A DNA stretch of 64,000 nucleotides from Acanthaster planci (lineage: Eukaryota; Echinodermata; Asteroidea; Valvatida; Acanthasteridae), in NCBI RefSeq assembly GCF_001949145.1, contig NW_019091404.1:343047-407046 (forward strand), read 5' to 3'. The notes under the pieces were generated by a model that was given only the letters and a program-made list of their open reading frames with translations, searched no databases and was not told the origin of the DNA. Position numbers and translations under genes: made by a program. Below are positions 48,646 through 62,600 of this stretch, piece after piece. How positions within the stretch are numbered: position 1 is the stretch's first letter; each line of letters starts with the position of its first letter.

Positions 48646-50699
48646 CCTCCGTCAAACTTGCCAGTCTTGCATACTGGGGTACACTCAAGCATGCCCACTC
48701 GTTCCCCTGATTTAGACCTAAAGCACATGTAATGAAAGGAAACAAAGAAACACATAGAAAAGCAGTCATGGACTGAACAGTCAAATCATTGCCTAAAGAG
48801 CAACGCATCCCAAAGAGCAAAGAACAAAGAAAGGGAAAATGTGAACAGTTTTCGTACCTGACTAAGGCACAGCTGTGATGGTCGTGGGATGTGAGGACAG
48901 TTTCCAGACACAGCTAGGCTTCACAAATCCAACATTTTTAAGACGACAAGCCAACACAATTAAAATCATGACTGCAAGTAAATCCTTAATTTACTCACAG
49001 TGTCAACTTTTTTAGCAATTTAATTAATTGGCCGCAAAATGTTATGGATAGTGTTTCCACGAAGAACGCAAAATGCAAGGGCCGCTTGTTGCTAAGTGTA
49101 ACTAGGCACCTTTTCGGTGCATGCGCACTACTTGAATGGCCATCATCAACATATGTCTTGTAGATTGTACGTCTTCCTAATGCCTACATGTACAATGTGC
49201 ACAGGTCCTCACACATCCTGCAATCAGAAGACATCACCGGTAGCTGATCTGTGGTCATAGAGGTCTTGAGTAGACTCGACACGACATTTGTGAAGAGGGC
49301 TGAACGGTGAGACTTTCCGCACCCTGATCATTGCTCAGATTGCAAACGGGGGAGTGCGCCTGGGTGGCCGTGGGAGGTGCAACGGTATTCCACGGACGGG
49401 GATTTTGATCACCCGACTTCTGCCAGCTTTGCCGTCACGGCTGTAGTGCCTCACTCAATGCTCCGCAACCCTGGCAAAGCTTACGGGATGGTCTGTGTGC
49501 GGATAACCCGGGTGATGTCGTTAACATTAATATATTGATGTGGGTATGCACAGTTGTGAAGCTTATTGTCATTAGCGGAGGGAAGGGCAGAGGTCGCCTT
49601 CACAGGGCCTGCACATTGGTGCTTTATGTTCTGCGTAGCCTCATCGTTGTAAAAGTAAAACCTGATTTTTTTTGTGCGTTTTCATTGACTTTTACAGGGA
49701 GGGTATCAGGGAGACATTTTTGATGTTGCCGCAATATCTCACCCTTATAAGGAGATGAAATTTGTTATTTCTGTGTGGAAAGTGGGAGAGCGGAGTTTCT
49801 TATATTGAAGACTAAGAAATCGATGTCAGTGTGTTTTACCGTTTAGAGTTCTACTGTCAAACTTGAGCCCGAATTATCTATAGTGATGTCTCTTAGCGAT
49901 ACAATTTAGTGGTATGAGTGTAACTGTATTGTATCTCTCCCTTCTCCACTCTAGGTAAAATTCCCTACTGCGCACCAAGGGCCTTGCGTTTTATTCATTT
50001 CAATTGAAAAAAAACCTGAACTAAGCAAAGTGGCAAGTTCACCTAAAAACTGTTCAAGCACAGCGTGCTTCAGAAAGACTGTGCATGGAAATTGGTAACT
50101 AAAATGAGATGGTGCACTTGCTATTTATGAGCTTAATTTTTGAAAAGTTTCAAAAACCTCTTTGTATCCACACTCGCGAAATGTTTAGGTATTTTTACAT
50201 TGAAATTCGTTTAGGAATGCGTTTCAATGATTAACGGACTTAAATTAAGCTAAACGTGTACCATTGTAAAGCATTTAGCATTCGAACACATTTATCAACG
50301 CATTTTATTGTCACATATCTAAACATGTGGTGGGTTCGTCGACTTTAAAAAGGGTGCCAAAAGTGTTTATACTCTGGTTGCCGTTTTTTGACAGACATGC
50401 ATTTATTTTTTCAACCCATGTAATGCTGAAAGGAATGGCAAACACGCGTCAGTTTCCCTGACTATTCTACGGAGGAAGCGAACATCGCTGGGCGATATTT
50501 TTGACTCGCCGGACCACCCCGGTTTTTCTTGTAGTCCGCCAAATTTTGCACGGCCGTACTAATAGGTACGGTGTCTACTAAGCCCGTAGATGATCCGGCC
50601 CGAATCAGGACGCCACAATCTTCTCAATTTCTCCCAAGATGTCTAATATTCAATAAATACATTTTTTTTAACATCTGATAGCGCAAGCCTGCCTGAGCT
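48646..50699. other. 5' flank of M13 gene B, no gene recognised
   Basis: Spacer between the two M13 genes. No exon, RNA gene or obvious TATA box could be tied to gene B. A possible acceptor lies about 15 bases before the start codon. Confidence 0.4.
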
Positions 50700-53600
50700 A
50701 TGAAGGATAACCATAATGCTAAATTCCAGCTTGCGCTGGAGGAAGGGGTAACTTCCAAGACGCCCAGCAAGATTCCCCTTCTTCTGGCGGGAATATTTGT
50801 GGTGACCACCGTGGCCCTTCTGGTCACCACAAGTGAGTATGAGTCCAAACCGTATTGGCTACTACCTGCACCCTCTCAGACAACATCGAGCCAGGGACCA
50901 AAGGGGCTTCGCTCATAGCGTCGTTTTCGTCTATAGAGCGTTTTTTTTCCAATCCCGCTTAAGATTTAACAGTTTAAAACACCTTAACGGCTTGTGGAGA
51001 GTCCTCTTCAATATTGGTTCATTTGCCCGGCAAACAGTAGCAGTTAATTTATTGTAGGAAGCCAAGTTTTCTTTGTTTTGAGTCAAACATCAAAGGGCTT
51101 AAGTGAACATGAGGCTGGAGCTCAAGCCGCAGTTGAAGACAAAGTCAAGGTCATACAATATCCACAGGAATAGCTTTTACCCTGGAATATGTTACGTGCA
51201 TGAAACCAGCGACAAACATGGTCGAGTAATACAGACATGTACTCCTTGTTGCCGACGTTCGCAAATCATCACTTGACGCGGAAGTGTGAAATGTTAAGGC
51301 TCAATCCGTCGCTGTTTAGCTGCGTATGCTAAGCTATTACATGTACAAGTACAGCAGCCGCAGCCCAAAGAAAAGTAAAAGACAGATCAGGGCTGACTTT
51401 TCCGTGGGTGCTGTCTGACACTGCTGATCTGTTGGTTTTCTGCCGGCTTGTTTTTACAGTTGTGTTCGGATTGCAGAGGAACAACATCGCGAGCGAATTA
51501 GACAAGTTGAAGGCAAAACCACAGGAATCTGGTTGGATTTGCACCACCAAGCAGTGCTATGAGTCTGGTAAGCCACATCTGCATATCTCGATGCGCAGCG
51601 CTTGATTGGCGCCAGGTATTTCGGTTAAATGAACCAGTGTTAGACATAATGGGCAAACGCTTCAATGAAATTACAGATCATTACAGGCATACGTATGTGA
51701 GATTTCAAAATAGAACTCGCAAGAACGGGATGTAAGGCGCTGGTACAAGTTATTAGTCAGATAGTTATGGGCTGTAAAGAATAGCCGTATAGGCAATCTG
51801 TAAGAGGCAGAATAGTCCATAGTTCCTAAAACAGCTTCGAAGATTTATCAGACAACACGGTGGACTAAATGTTCCACAAACTGCCTTTTATGTTGACATA
51901 AATTTTGATCTATTCTTTGAATACAAAATAAAAATCGAACCTACATGTGTATCGGAAATTTAAGATGACAGGGCGATTAGGGCATTGAGCTTTCCAGTCA
52001 TTTGAAAATAGCTAATGTTTCACATCGTTCTAAAGAGGGAAAGTTGATTTTCAGAACTAAATTTTATTTTTTGTTTAAATTTTATTTCAGAAGAAACTGA
52101 CATATACATAACCTTAAATCGAACAGAAAGTTCCCCAATCAGGGGACTTTTTAGTTCACGTGTTCGCGCCCGGTAGCATTCTCTTTTGACGATACAGTGC
52201 CCCATATTTCCCAGATCCAGTCACGAGGAGTCCAAACGCAGCGGTTATTTTGTGCTCTCTTTATATTCTTTTAGCTTACACGTACTTGAGCAACATGGAT
52301 CAGAGCAAGAATCCCTGTGATAATTTCTTCGAGTACGCATGCGGCGGCTGGATCAAGAGCCACGTGATTCCTGAGGACGAAACCAGCTACTCCGTTCTCA
52401 TTAAGATCAGAGACAGTGTCATAGACAAGCTGAAAGGTGAATATATTGTCATAACCTTCGATCTTCATCTACTTTTCACCACTAAGCTGCTGTCAGTGGA
52501 GCTGTCCTCGTATGTGGTCTCATTCATACTGAGGCATTGATTTTGTCATCGTCACTTCTGTCGTTATAATTGCGATATGTTGGCCATTTCAATAACCTTA
52601 CCCATTGTCACGTTTTAAGCTATCGTTCATCCTGAGCAGCGTCATTAAGTAGCGTCATGATTATGCAGACTTGGATCATGGACAGTGTTTTCGGACAACA
52701 TAATTAACACTGTCAATTTAAACCACCGATTGTACACAGGTTTTTCTTCAGTACCACCAAATTGAATCATAACTTGCCGTGTTGATCATTTATTCAATCC
52801 AGCTTTATTTGAAGGAAGCCCGACCACCGGCGAGCCCGATCCATATCACGTTGTGAGGAATTACTACAAGTCTTGCGAGGACATGGGTAAATGATTGCCT
52901 CTGTGAACTGACAAATGACTCTTGACTTGTTGAAACGGTTTGGTGCATGCTGAGTCACCACAGCAGGTAACAGATTTCGAAGAAGCCAATTAATCCTTGT
53001 CGGGGCAGGTCACGTCAGCAATAAACCACGGACTGGTGAAAGTTTAACCTCTACGATTTACATGAGAGTGATGTTTATTCCACCATTTCGTTTTAATATT
53101 CGAGAATTTTTAACTCTGAACTGCATGCAAATTTGGCACCGAATGCTGATATCTGATTGACTTGCGATGGGCTACTGGGCTAGTTGTTCATCCAGTGCCC
53201 ATTGGCAGGCTTGAGTTCAAAATAAGTTTCAAAATCGCATGTGCACAGCAACTGTATCCTTTACTGCACACAGCCTCGTGCATTTTGTAATAATCCCGCC
53301 AACAGAACAGAAGACTGGCATTTTGTTTTGCAAAAACAATGGAGGTGAACAAGACATGTACAGTGATGCTGTCTACTGTGTAACTTACCTAAGAGCAAGC
53401 ACCATCGATACAACAGCAGGGGCGGATGGGGCGGGAGGGGGTTGGGGGTGGGGGGGGTCGACCCCATCCGCCCATTATTTTTTGGAGGGTACGTCGAAAG
53501 GTTGGAGGACCACTCAAAAGTATGTAAATATTAGGGGTCCTGTTTTGTGTGTATGCGGTTCAGGACAAAACAGAGAGATTCGATGGGGTCACCAAAGGTA

Positions 53601-56600
53601 ACAATAAAGTATCCCCACTGATACGAACAAACATTTTCCACCCATCCCAAGCATAGAATCCTGGATCCGCCCCTGACTAGCTATATTTTGCATATGGTGG
53701 TTTTTTCTTGAAAAGGTCAAATCTTATGCCCAAGAAATGGTTTATGAAAAGTGACCTGATTAGTACCAGTCGATGTTAGAAACTAGATTTAAACCAACTC
53801 TGGGCCCATCGTCCCCCCAACAGACACCATCAACGAGCTTGGGGCCGAACCTCTGACTGACCTGCTTACGTCGCTCGGTGGTTGGCCGGTCCTCGGAGAC
53901 AACCCAGCGGGTGGGAACTGGGACCCGGCCGCCTTCGACTTTGAGAAGCTGTGGGCCGACATCAGGGGCAAATACGACGTGCAGATGTTCGTTGCTACTG
54001 AAGTATCGCCTGTCCGGAACAAACCAAAATATACATTGACTGTGAGTTGTTTTCAAGGATGGAACGTTCAGTGTATCCGATCAGCAAAGAAGTTACGTAT
54101 ACCTTTTTAGTAGATGCACTTCGAGAATGAAAAGACAGTTACTACTGGGTCCTGAATCACGGCAGAGCCCAATGAGTGCTACCTAAACAGTGATTAAGGA
54201 ATGGGAACACACTCTTTGTAAACCTTTCCTAAACTTTCCCTTCAGTGATACCCGAGTGACCGAAGAGCAGTACAGTTGAAACCCTAAAGAGCCTGGTAAT
54301 CTCATAAAGAATGATCGAAAGATATCATTTCCCCTAATGTTGTCACCTCTGTCGATTCATATCAGGCACAGATACCAGATTTTGGAGTTCCTTATGATGA
54401 GATCGAGGAGAAAAAACGGCCTGGAATCAAGACTTTGGTAAGAAAACAAATTGGATAATCTGGTATAGGCTTATCAAGGCTTCTCCTCTTTAAAAAAACT
54501 GATATGGAATGTTAAAACTTCTTTCCAGATTTGTTTCAATAGTTATTTTTTTCAGTCTTGTTTCAAAAAATTCTTTCAATCTTAAATGGAGTTTGTTTTG
54601 TTTCCAAAAGAAAACTAATCTACGTTGTTGTTTTTTTCTGTTCTTCAGAGGCCAGCTTTTTCGTTTTTTATGTGTTGTGTTTCTTTGTCCAAAACTTTCA
54701 GATTTAAATTCTTTGCGAAACTTAGTCTCAAAGTGTCCAAATCCACGCACCCATTAGTGCATCTGATAAAATCGGATAAAACAGCCTGCGGTAATAGTTA
54801 CTCGGACTGTTTCGTTTGACAGTTTAAGGAAAGCCACGACACTCGTTACAGAGGGGCGGAGATTCTTTTGGAAGAGAAGTATTCCAAAGTAGGTCTTTAT
54901 TTTCCTCATTAATTTCTTCACACCAACCAATGATGCAACTCTTTGTATTTTATATTCACCACAATGGAGGAGGGCACATTTCGAGGAATAAAGTAGGCTC
55001 TTTCGATGGCAGGGAGGGAGGGACAAAAAACAAAGGAGAGAGAGACACAATGTTACGGAGGTATAGGTAGGGCCATAAGATTTTCTTAAGCCTAAATTAC
55101 CAAACACCATGTAATACGTCTATTGCTACTTACAACTGATTTCCAACCAGAGTGTGATTTGCAATTGTTGCCCTTTTAGCGTTACTCATTAACTATTCCT
55201 CTTGTTTTTATTTCAGATGAAGGAAGCGTACCGCCAATACGCCATCGACATTGCGTTGGCATTAGGGGCGAGTGAGGCTGTTGCAACACAAGACATAAAT
55301 GATCTCATCGAGTTTGAAACAACTTTGGCAAACGTATTCCATTATCCCTTGAAATAGTTTTCTGACGTGAATATACATTGCTTGAGTTTTTCTCAACTAG
55401 GATCGTATTTAAAACCCAAATAAAATGTCTGATTACTCGCAAACCTTGGCTTGAATCTCAGCATTATGTAAGCAACTTGTAGATTGAACAAAAAAACCTA
55501 GGTTTGCTTGTCACAGTGCACAGAACTTGAACATAGAAGTGTCCATAAATGATTCAGTTTTAGGGGCTTTGTTTTGTTTTAGGCCCAAGTTTGCCATTTC
55601 ATGCACTGGCCATTTTGTCCCACGTGTAAGCAACTGTGCTAAATTCAAAATTCCGAGTCCTTCTTTTCTTCTATTTCCAGTTCACCGCTTTGTCATATTT
55701 TTCACCAGAAGAAACCACTCTCGGGGGAATTGGAATGAATGTGGTAAAGTAGCTCAACAAAGATTCGATAACTTTGGTAAAGGCCTGCACGTTGATGAAG
55801 AAAATTCAGCGGACATATGTACCAAAAAAAGACCGATTCATTTCGAATAATTTTGTGCCAGTATGTGTCTCGTGAAGCGTTCGAATATCACAGATCCCAG
55901 TAACCTGAAAGGATTGAGGCCTCAATGTCCAAGACCGAGTTAAAGCGTTCCGAGACAGAGACATAAGATTCCAAGACAAAAACAAGACTTGAGCGGCCGA
56001 GAATGAAACCAAGACTAACACCAGTGGGCTGGTTTATAACAAAGAGTGGGCCTCGACCTCAAAATGTCTGTTCCACTCTAACACCATTTTAACCTGGTTT
56101 CTGACACACACTCAAGAAATGACTAAGGTGAACCGCTCGGATGCCTCACAAATGAAAGACTGGAAGCCCTGTTTCGTGAAAAATCGGAAGCAAAAAAAAA
56201 ATCCAAAACAAAAAACAAAAAAATAAAAAACAAAAAACTATGCTTCTTCTTGTTCCAAGCCTGAAGGTCATAATGTTCCTTAGGGGTCCTTCAAACCAAT
56301 TTAGCTATATACTCGACTGGCTAAACAGTTTGCGAGACCGGTCTCGAGGCCCTCAGTGCTGCTCGATAGGTTAATGCTAGAGCCATATGAGGTTCCCTCT
56401 CTCAGTATATAAAATGCCTTGTGTTCCAGACGGACTGGGTGCGTCTTTACCAGCTGATGTTGCCAGAGAGTGTTCAGCAGGTTGTTACCGAGGACGAGCC
56501 GATCGTCGTCTACTGGCCAGATTATATGTCCGACGTGACAGCGTGGCTCAAAGACCAAGACAACAGGTGGGGAAACGAATGAAGAGATCATCACAATCAA

Positions 56601-59600
56601 CCCACCTTTTTCCCCCTTTGCTAACTGTTTGCCTAACTGTTTGCATTCTACCCAATCAGAAATCAGTAAAGTGGAGGTCATAGTTTTCAACGTGTATACA
56701 ATTTTTTCATAAATATTAAAAAAGTATCACTGTGGGGGAAAAGGAAGAAGACGGATGAGATTTACCATCATGAATTAAATAATGATAGTGCAAAGGTGAT
56801 TTGTTGTAGCACGTTCTATGTCCATGTTTCTTAATAAACAGATATAAATAAAATAAATGGCCTTACTCTTTTTCGGATCATATTTCTATTGGGGGCAGGG
56901 CTGAAAGACCTTGCCCCTTCCAATGATTAAACTGATTATAGAATCAAAATGTCACCCGTAATTCATATCTTGATTAAGGTAGGCCTATACACTCTCCTCA
57001 AATAACCACACGGGAGCGTGACCTTTTGTTGTGAAATACGAAACTTTTCAGGACCAAGGCCAATTACATGATTTGGCGGCTCGTCGTCCGGATGGTACCC
57101 TTCATGGATGAGACGTTCCTAGCCATGCGACGGAGATACTTCGAGGGCTTGAACCACACTGTAACCACCATGGCCCGCTGGAAGATGTGCGTCTCCAACG
57201 TTGACAACCAATACAAATTCATCAGCGGGAGGATGTACGTGGACGAACACTTCCCTGACGACACCAAGCAGAACGTATGCATCACAACATCACGCATAAA
57301 CACTGCAACGACTTCGGTTGTTGACCAATTACAGTGTGGCTACCGTTAAGAGTCTCTTCATCCAAGGGCTATATTTAACCTGTGCTTAAACCCAAAAGCA
57401 GTGGCAAAGGTACCGCAAGGCATGCCGTGCTTCGTTTCCATAGACGCCCTTCAATTTTTCCTTGCAGGTTCTGCCGCAAAAGGCAGGTTGAGTATCGTGT
57501 TCTAAAGCGGACAGGCAAATGTCTTGTCTGTGAGTTCGAACGTCGTGCTTGTAAGGTTGAACGTCCTGTTTGTGAGTGGTGAGGGCCTCATGAAGTCGCT
57601 AAGCAAAAGACTGTACTTAGCACAGTATCGTCTTGCTCAGTAAAAACGTGTTACCAGCCAAAAATCCATGTAATTTTTATGATAAGCGAACAACATTTTG
57701 GTTGGTAATCCTGTTTTTGTCAAGGGAAAGAAATCATGCTTATGATCCATGAAATTGGCCCTTACCACTCACAAACACGACGTTCAACCTCACATACACG
57801 ATGTTTGTCTGTCCGCTTTAGAACACCAAAGGTTGTGTCCTGGAATAAGATGAGTGGCAGGGTATGCATTGTACACCCGACAGTCAGGTCTTGGGCTGCA
57901 GCTTTTGCCAGATTCAAACACTAAATCTGTCACCTCCCATGACCCTACGATTTCTCCAAGATACACAAGTTTCACAGATGCGAATCTGCTTCGTTGCTTG
58001 CTTTTTGCCCCTGGAAAGGCGATATTCAACATGAAGTTACCAGAAGGGGTCTATATTATACCACCAAGGAGGTTTGGCACCGATTTTTCCATTTAGGACG
58101 GACTTTCCTTGCATTGGATTAATGCTATTGCAGCTTTTAAGGCCAACACGGAATGTATATTTCACTTAATAAAAGGGTATATCGCTATATGAATTGAGTA
58201 CAAATGAGTACTGCAAAAGACTTATTGCTTGATTAATAATTTAGAGCGAAATTGAAGGCACGCTCCCTAATGTAATGTAATTCTACAATGCAATTCATAT
58301 TAGTGAAATGTTTCGACCATTTCGAAACAGCTCGTCATGGAGGGGAAAACAACTCAACAGAGAAACCAATAACGGAAAACAAATAGGCACATACTGATTT
58401 TTCACACCCTAAATAGTCACGCTGCTTGTATGCGTAGGTAAAAACTCGTATTGACAACGCACCAGAAGGGGTCTATATTAAACCACTCAAAAAGAGGTTT
58501 GGCACCGATTTTTCCATTTTACGACGGACTTTCCTTGCCTTGGATTGATACTATTGCACGGTAAACTGTGGTTTGTATCATTTCATTCTCTTGTACAAGA
58601 ATTGGTTTTGTCTACACAGGTACTGAACATGTCTCGCAATCTGCAGAAGACTTTCAAATCAATGCTCAACACGCATGACTGGATGCCAGAAGAAGAGAGG
58701 AAGGCCTGTGTCAAAAAGGCAAGTTCGGGGGTCATTGGGTTACTTCACAGTTCTGGTGGGCACGAAGGTGATGTACCTATTTCCTGATATTTCAATGTGA
58801 TATCTAACATGGTTCGTGCAAAATAGGCATTGGAATTTTTGTGCCTCACATTAGAAACTTCCTTTAGTATGTAAGAAGATTTTAAACTCTTGGGCCGGGC
58901 ACATATATCATGTGATTTGTGTCATTCTACACACGACTCTTCTGACCGGCTTGAGAATTCTAGGAGTCCTTCTACTTCTCTATATTCACATTATAGTGTC
59001 ATTCCAATTCATTAGAAACTTGGTTGCCCAATTCTCCCAAAAGTGTGGTCGGAAAAACTGTAGGGAATGTCCTCTCATCTGAATTCAGCTTGGTCTGAAA
59101 TTGAGTTTGAGTTCTCCAATGAGGAATTTATCTGGGACTTTTTTGGGTGACAACTGTACTAAAAGCCGTAATTAAACATTAATTAACGACCTTAATCTGT
59201 AAACTTTCATCAACAGACAGGTAAGATGGCTATCGAAATCGGCTACCCAGGCTGGATAAAGAACAACACCAAGTTTGAAGCAGAGTATGCCAATGTACGT
59301 AGTGCAAGTAAAATCACTCAAATAAGTCAGTCAATCGGTCGGTGATTCATTTCGACATAGTTACTGGTGATTATGATCGCACATTCAATGCAACACTTAC
59401 ACTCAGTCGATAATTTGTCAAGGAGAAATGGCTCTCAACGTACGACGACTTTGGGCTCTCGGGTCTTTATGGAGCCTAAAATTTGACCCCTGATGGCTCG
59501 CTTCCAGAACCCTTGGTAAGGAAAATTACGCTCAAAATTTTAAAATAGAATTTATAATATTCAGTTACTTCTTAAAAAGTCATCTCGTAAAAAGGCCTTT

Positions 59601-62600
59601 GAAAAAATATTTGCTAGCATATCAATTTATAGAAACTGAAAAATTACTTGACCTAAAATATAACAAAATTGACCTATCACTTCTGAAAATCTAACATACA
59701 CGAAGAACAGGCCAATATGTGGTCTCATACGCAGATGAACAGTTACGGAATTATACATTATGATGGTCTTTCGGTAAAAGCCAGAATAAAAACAGACAAA
59801 AAGATTGTAAGGATTTTGTAACTTCAAAAGAATACACTTAAAACAATTATCTCCTTCCATGAAAAATTATAATGTTTAGTCTAACCTTTGCTGATAAGAT
59901 TTGCGTCAGTTTAACTAGAATGAATGTAGAACCCATGTACTGCAGGTAGGTAAATCTTTGCAACGTTGCACAATCTTGCTTTCACGTAAACATAGGGAAT
60001 GAAAACAAACGTACATGAACAAAAAGACACAGGAACGATATTGCTGGAAGTGAAAGATCGTTTAATTTAGGTTATTGGCCATCTCCAGTTGACTCTTCCA
60101 AAAATGTTATTTGATGAGGACAAAGGGAAAATTCTGACATGGATGTTTCTGCGAGTGGTTTCAGTTACAAATCATTCTTCCCATAATTATCACACGTGAT
60201 AGGACGGCCACAAACGTCGCTACGTGACCTTTTACTTTCAGGCTCTGCAGGTTGGCTGAAGTACGTGTATATAAGACAACGCCCCACGAGAAACAACCAG
60301 TCAAGTGGATATATAGACAACTGCTTACAGAACCAGTATCAAATTTCCAATCAGTTAAATGCAACATATTTTCTTGTACAAAGATTAATTCGTTGAGGAT
60401 TTTGAAAAACATCTATCAACCCTGTATATTTGCCTAAATATGAATATTTTTGAAGTCACTTGAGCCTACTGTAAAGGCAAGGGCATGATTATCAAGAACA
60501 TAATTGTGCCAGGATATATGTCCATGATGCGACTGACAACTAGTAGGCTGATCAGAAGTTTGAATTTGACCCGGCCCTATTGCACAAATATATCTATTAA
60601 ACTACAACTGGGCGGCTACCGGCTACCGGTGGACTGGCACTAGGGCCTGTTTGTTTGGCGGAAATACACCACCGATCTGCGATCAAGACATTAATCCCCA
60701 TGACAACAGAGTTTTATAAGTAATCCAATATGTCAAAATGAATCTCAAAAAGCCTCACAATCACAAGCGATTCCAAACAACTATTATCAAAGCTTCAATG
60801 TTTTGATATGTGCAAGGTGGTTAATTATGCACGAACGATCTTTTATTATACAATCCTCACGTGGTCTACTGCACCGCAAATTAATAATAAGTCATCCTCA
60901 ACCAGGGTAACCCTTACACACTTCGCTCTTATTCTCTGAATAACAGTGGGTCGATTAAGAAGGCGATTTTAATCCTCACAGGGTCGTAAACAAACTGCGC
61001 CAAGTATAAAACCTGAACGGACCAGGGCCGCACTCAACCGCATACACCAACAGACATGGAACAAACAGCGTGCCATCCCTTCAAGTTTCAGCTTCGCTGA
61101 CTCCCTGTTTGACTTTTTCACTCGGGGACTCTAAATGTGATCCAGCACTTTTTAGATAACCCGGACGTCTCCTAGTAATTCAACCCAAATCTCATCCAAA
61201 TCCATATAACTGAGAACTACAAAGAATGTCTTACAAAGCAATAATGTCCTGCCATCTGGTCGTAGGTAACTGCCAAGGAGGGCGAGTACTTCCAAAACGC
61301 CTTGAGGTACCGAGAGTGGAATTCACGGCACGAACTGGCACACTATGGGGACGATTTGTCGGACACACTGTGAGTTTATGATAAAATCTAGTTGCATTTT
61401 AAAGTTCGGCTATAACTATGAGGCTAACGATTTATCTGCCCGCGGTGCCAAAACTGAAATGTTAAAATGAACACTTTTGGTGTTATGAGATGACCACACC
61501 ATAGGGTGTTACTTTAACACCGCTGGTGTTACCTTGCATATCTATGGGTGTTACGGTGCCCTAGAGGGTTTTGAAAGTAGCACAAAATAACACCAAAAAT
61601 TTAACACCATGAAGTGTTGGTGTACTCCTCTTATAACACCGGGGGTGCTAAATTTAACATCCCAGTTTTTGCAGTGTGTTCGCAACAATCGGACATGAAA
61701 CTTCTGACGGGATGGACCCCCTGAAAAAATTCCTGGACCCGCCCCTTTGTCAAGTTTGCTCTTCGAATTTATATTAAAGAATCCAGTGGATAAGTCCTGA
61801 GAGTATTAGCAAGAGAAGGAGGAGGCACTTTATTGTCTCCGAAAGTGTTTATGGGGATATTGGTATTCTTTTTCAAGGTGGTCATCTTTTGGGCCGACTG
61901 TTGTCAATGCATTCTACAACAGTTGGTTGAACGGAATGGGTAAGCTATGCTGTTGAATCTTTTTTAATCAGTCCAAAAACAGGCCGTGTCATAATCATAC
62001 CTACCTTCCAGCTCACCCAGAATACGTAGGGTCACACCTATTCGCAGATAGGGTTTCATTATCCCCCGATATCGGGGTTGCACCCCGTCTCTGGTTGGCC
62101 CAACTGATTAAACAACTTTCACATCTGTCTGAAGCAACTAATCTCATCATGATCTTGAATTTATACCAGGAACAAAATGTTCCTTCTGGCTGAATGCAAA
62201 CAACCAGCACACCCTTCTGAAGTATTCTTATGGTTTTTTTCCCCACCCCTCCAGTGTTCCCGGCTGGCATCCTTCAACCGCCTTTTTACCATAAGGACCT
62301 GCCAGGGTAAGCAATCAAATCTACGTTGGCCATCCCAGATGCCTTTTATGGTTTGCTTTTATAGTTGTCGGATAATCGTGCATGCATGACTTTTAAGTTA
62401 AAACGTGTAAAGTGACCTCCAAGTACTAGCATTATGGATTATTGTTAATTAACTGTCTGTGGAATATATGAATAAAATTTGGCTTCTGTAAAATCAAGAA
62501 ACGTAAACAAGACAATCACGCTGATGCAAATGCACTTACTTAATTAATAAATTAAATTTCTAACTTTATCAGCATACACAATTTTCTTCATTAGGTATTC

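Noticed and set aside
53239-53601. 120-codon plus-strand frame
   Set aside because: It overlaps a hAT-like element in an intron and has a G-rich low-complexity core.
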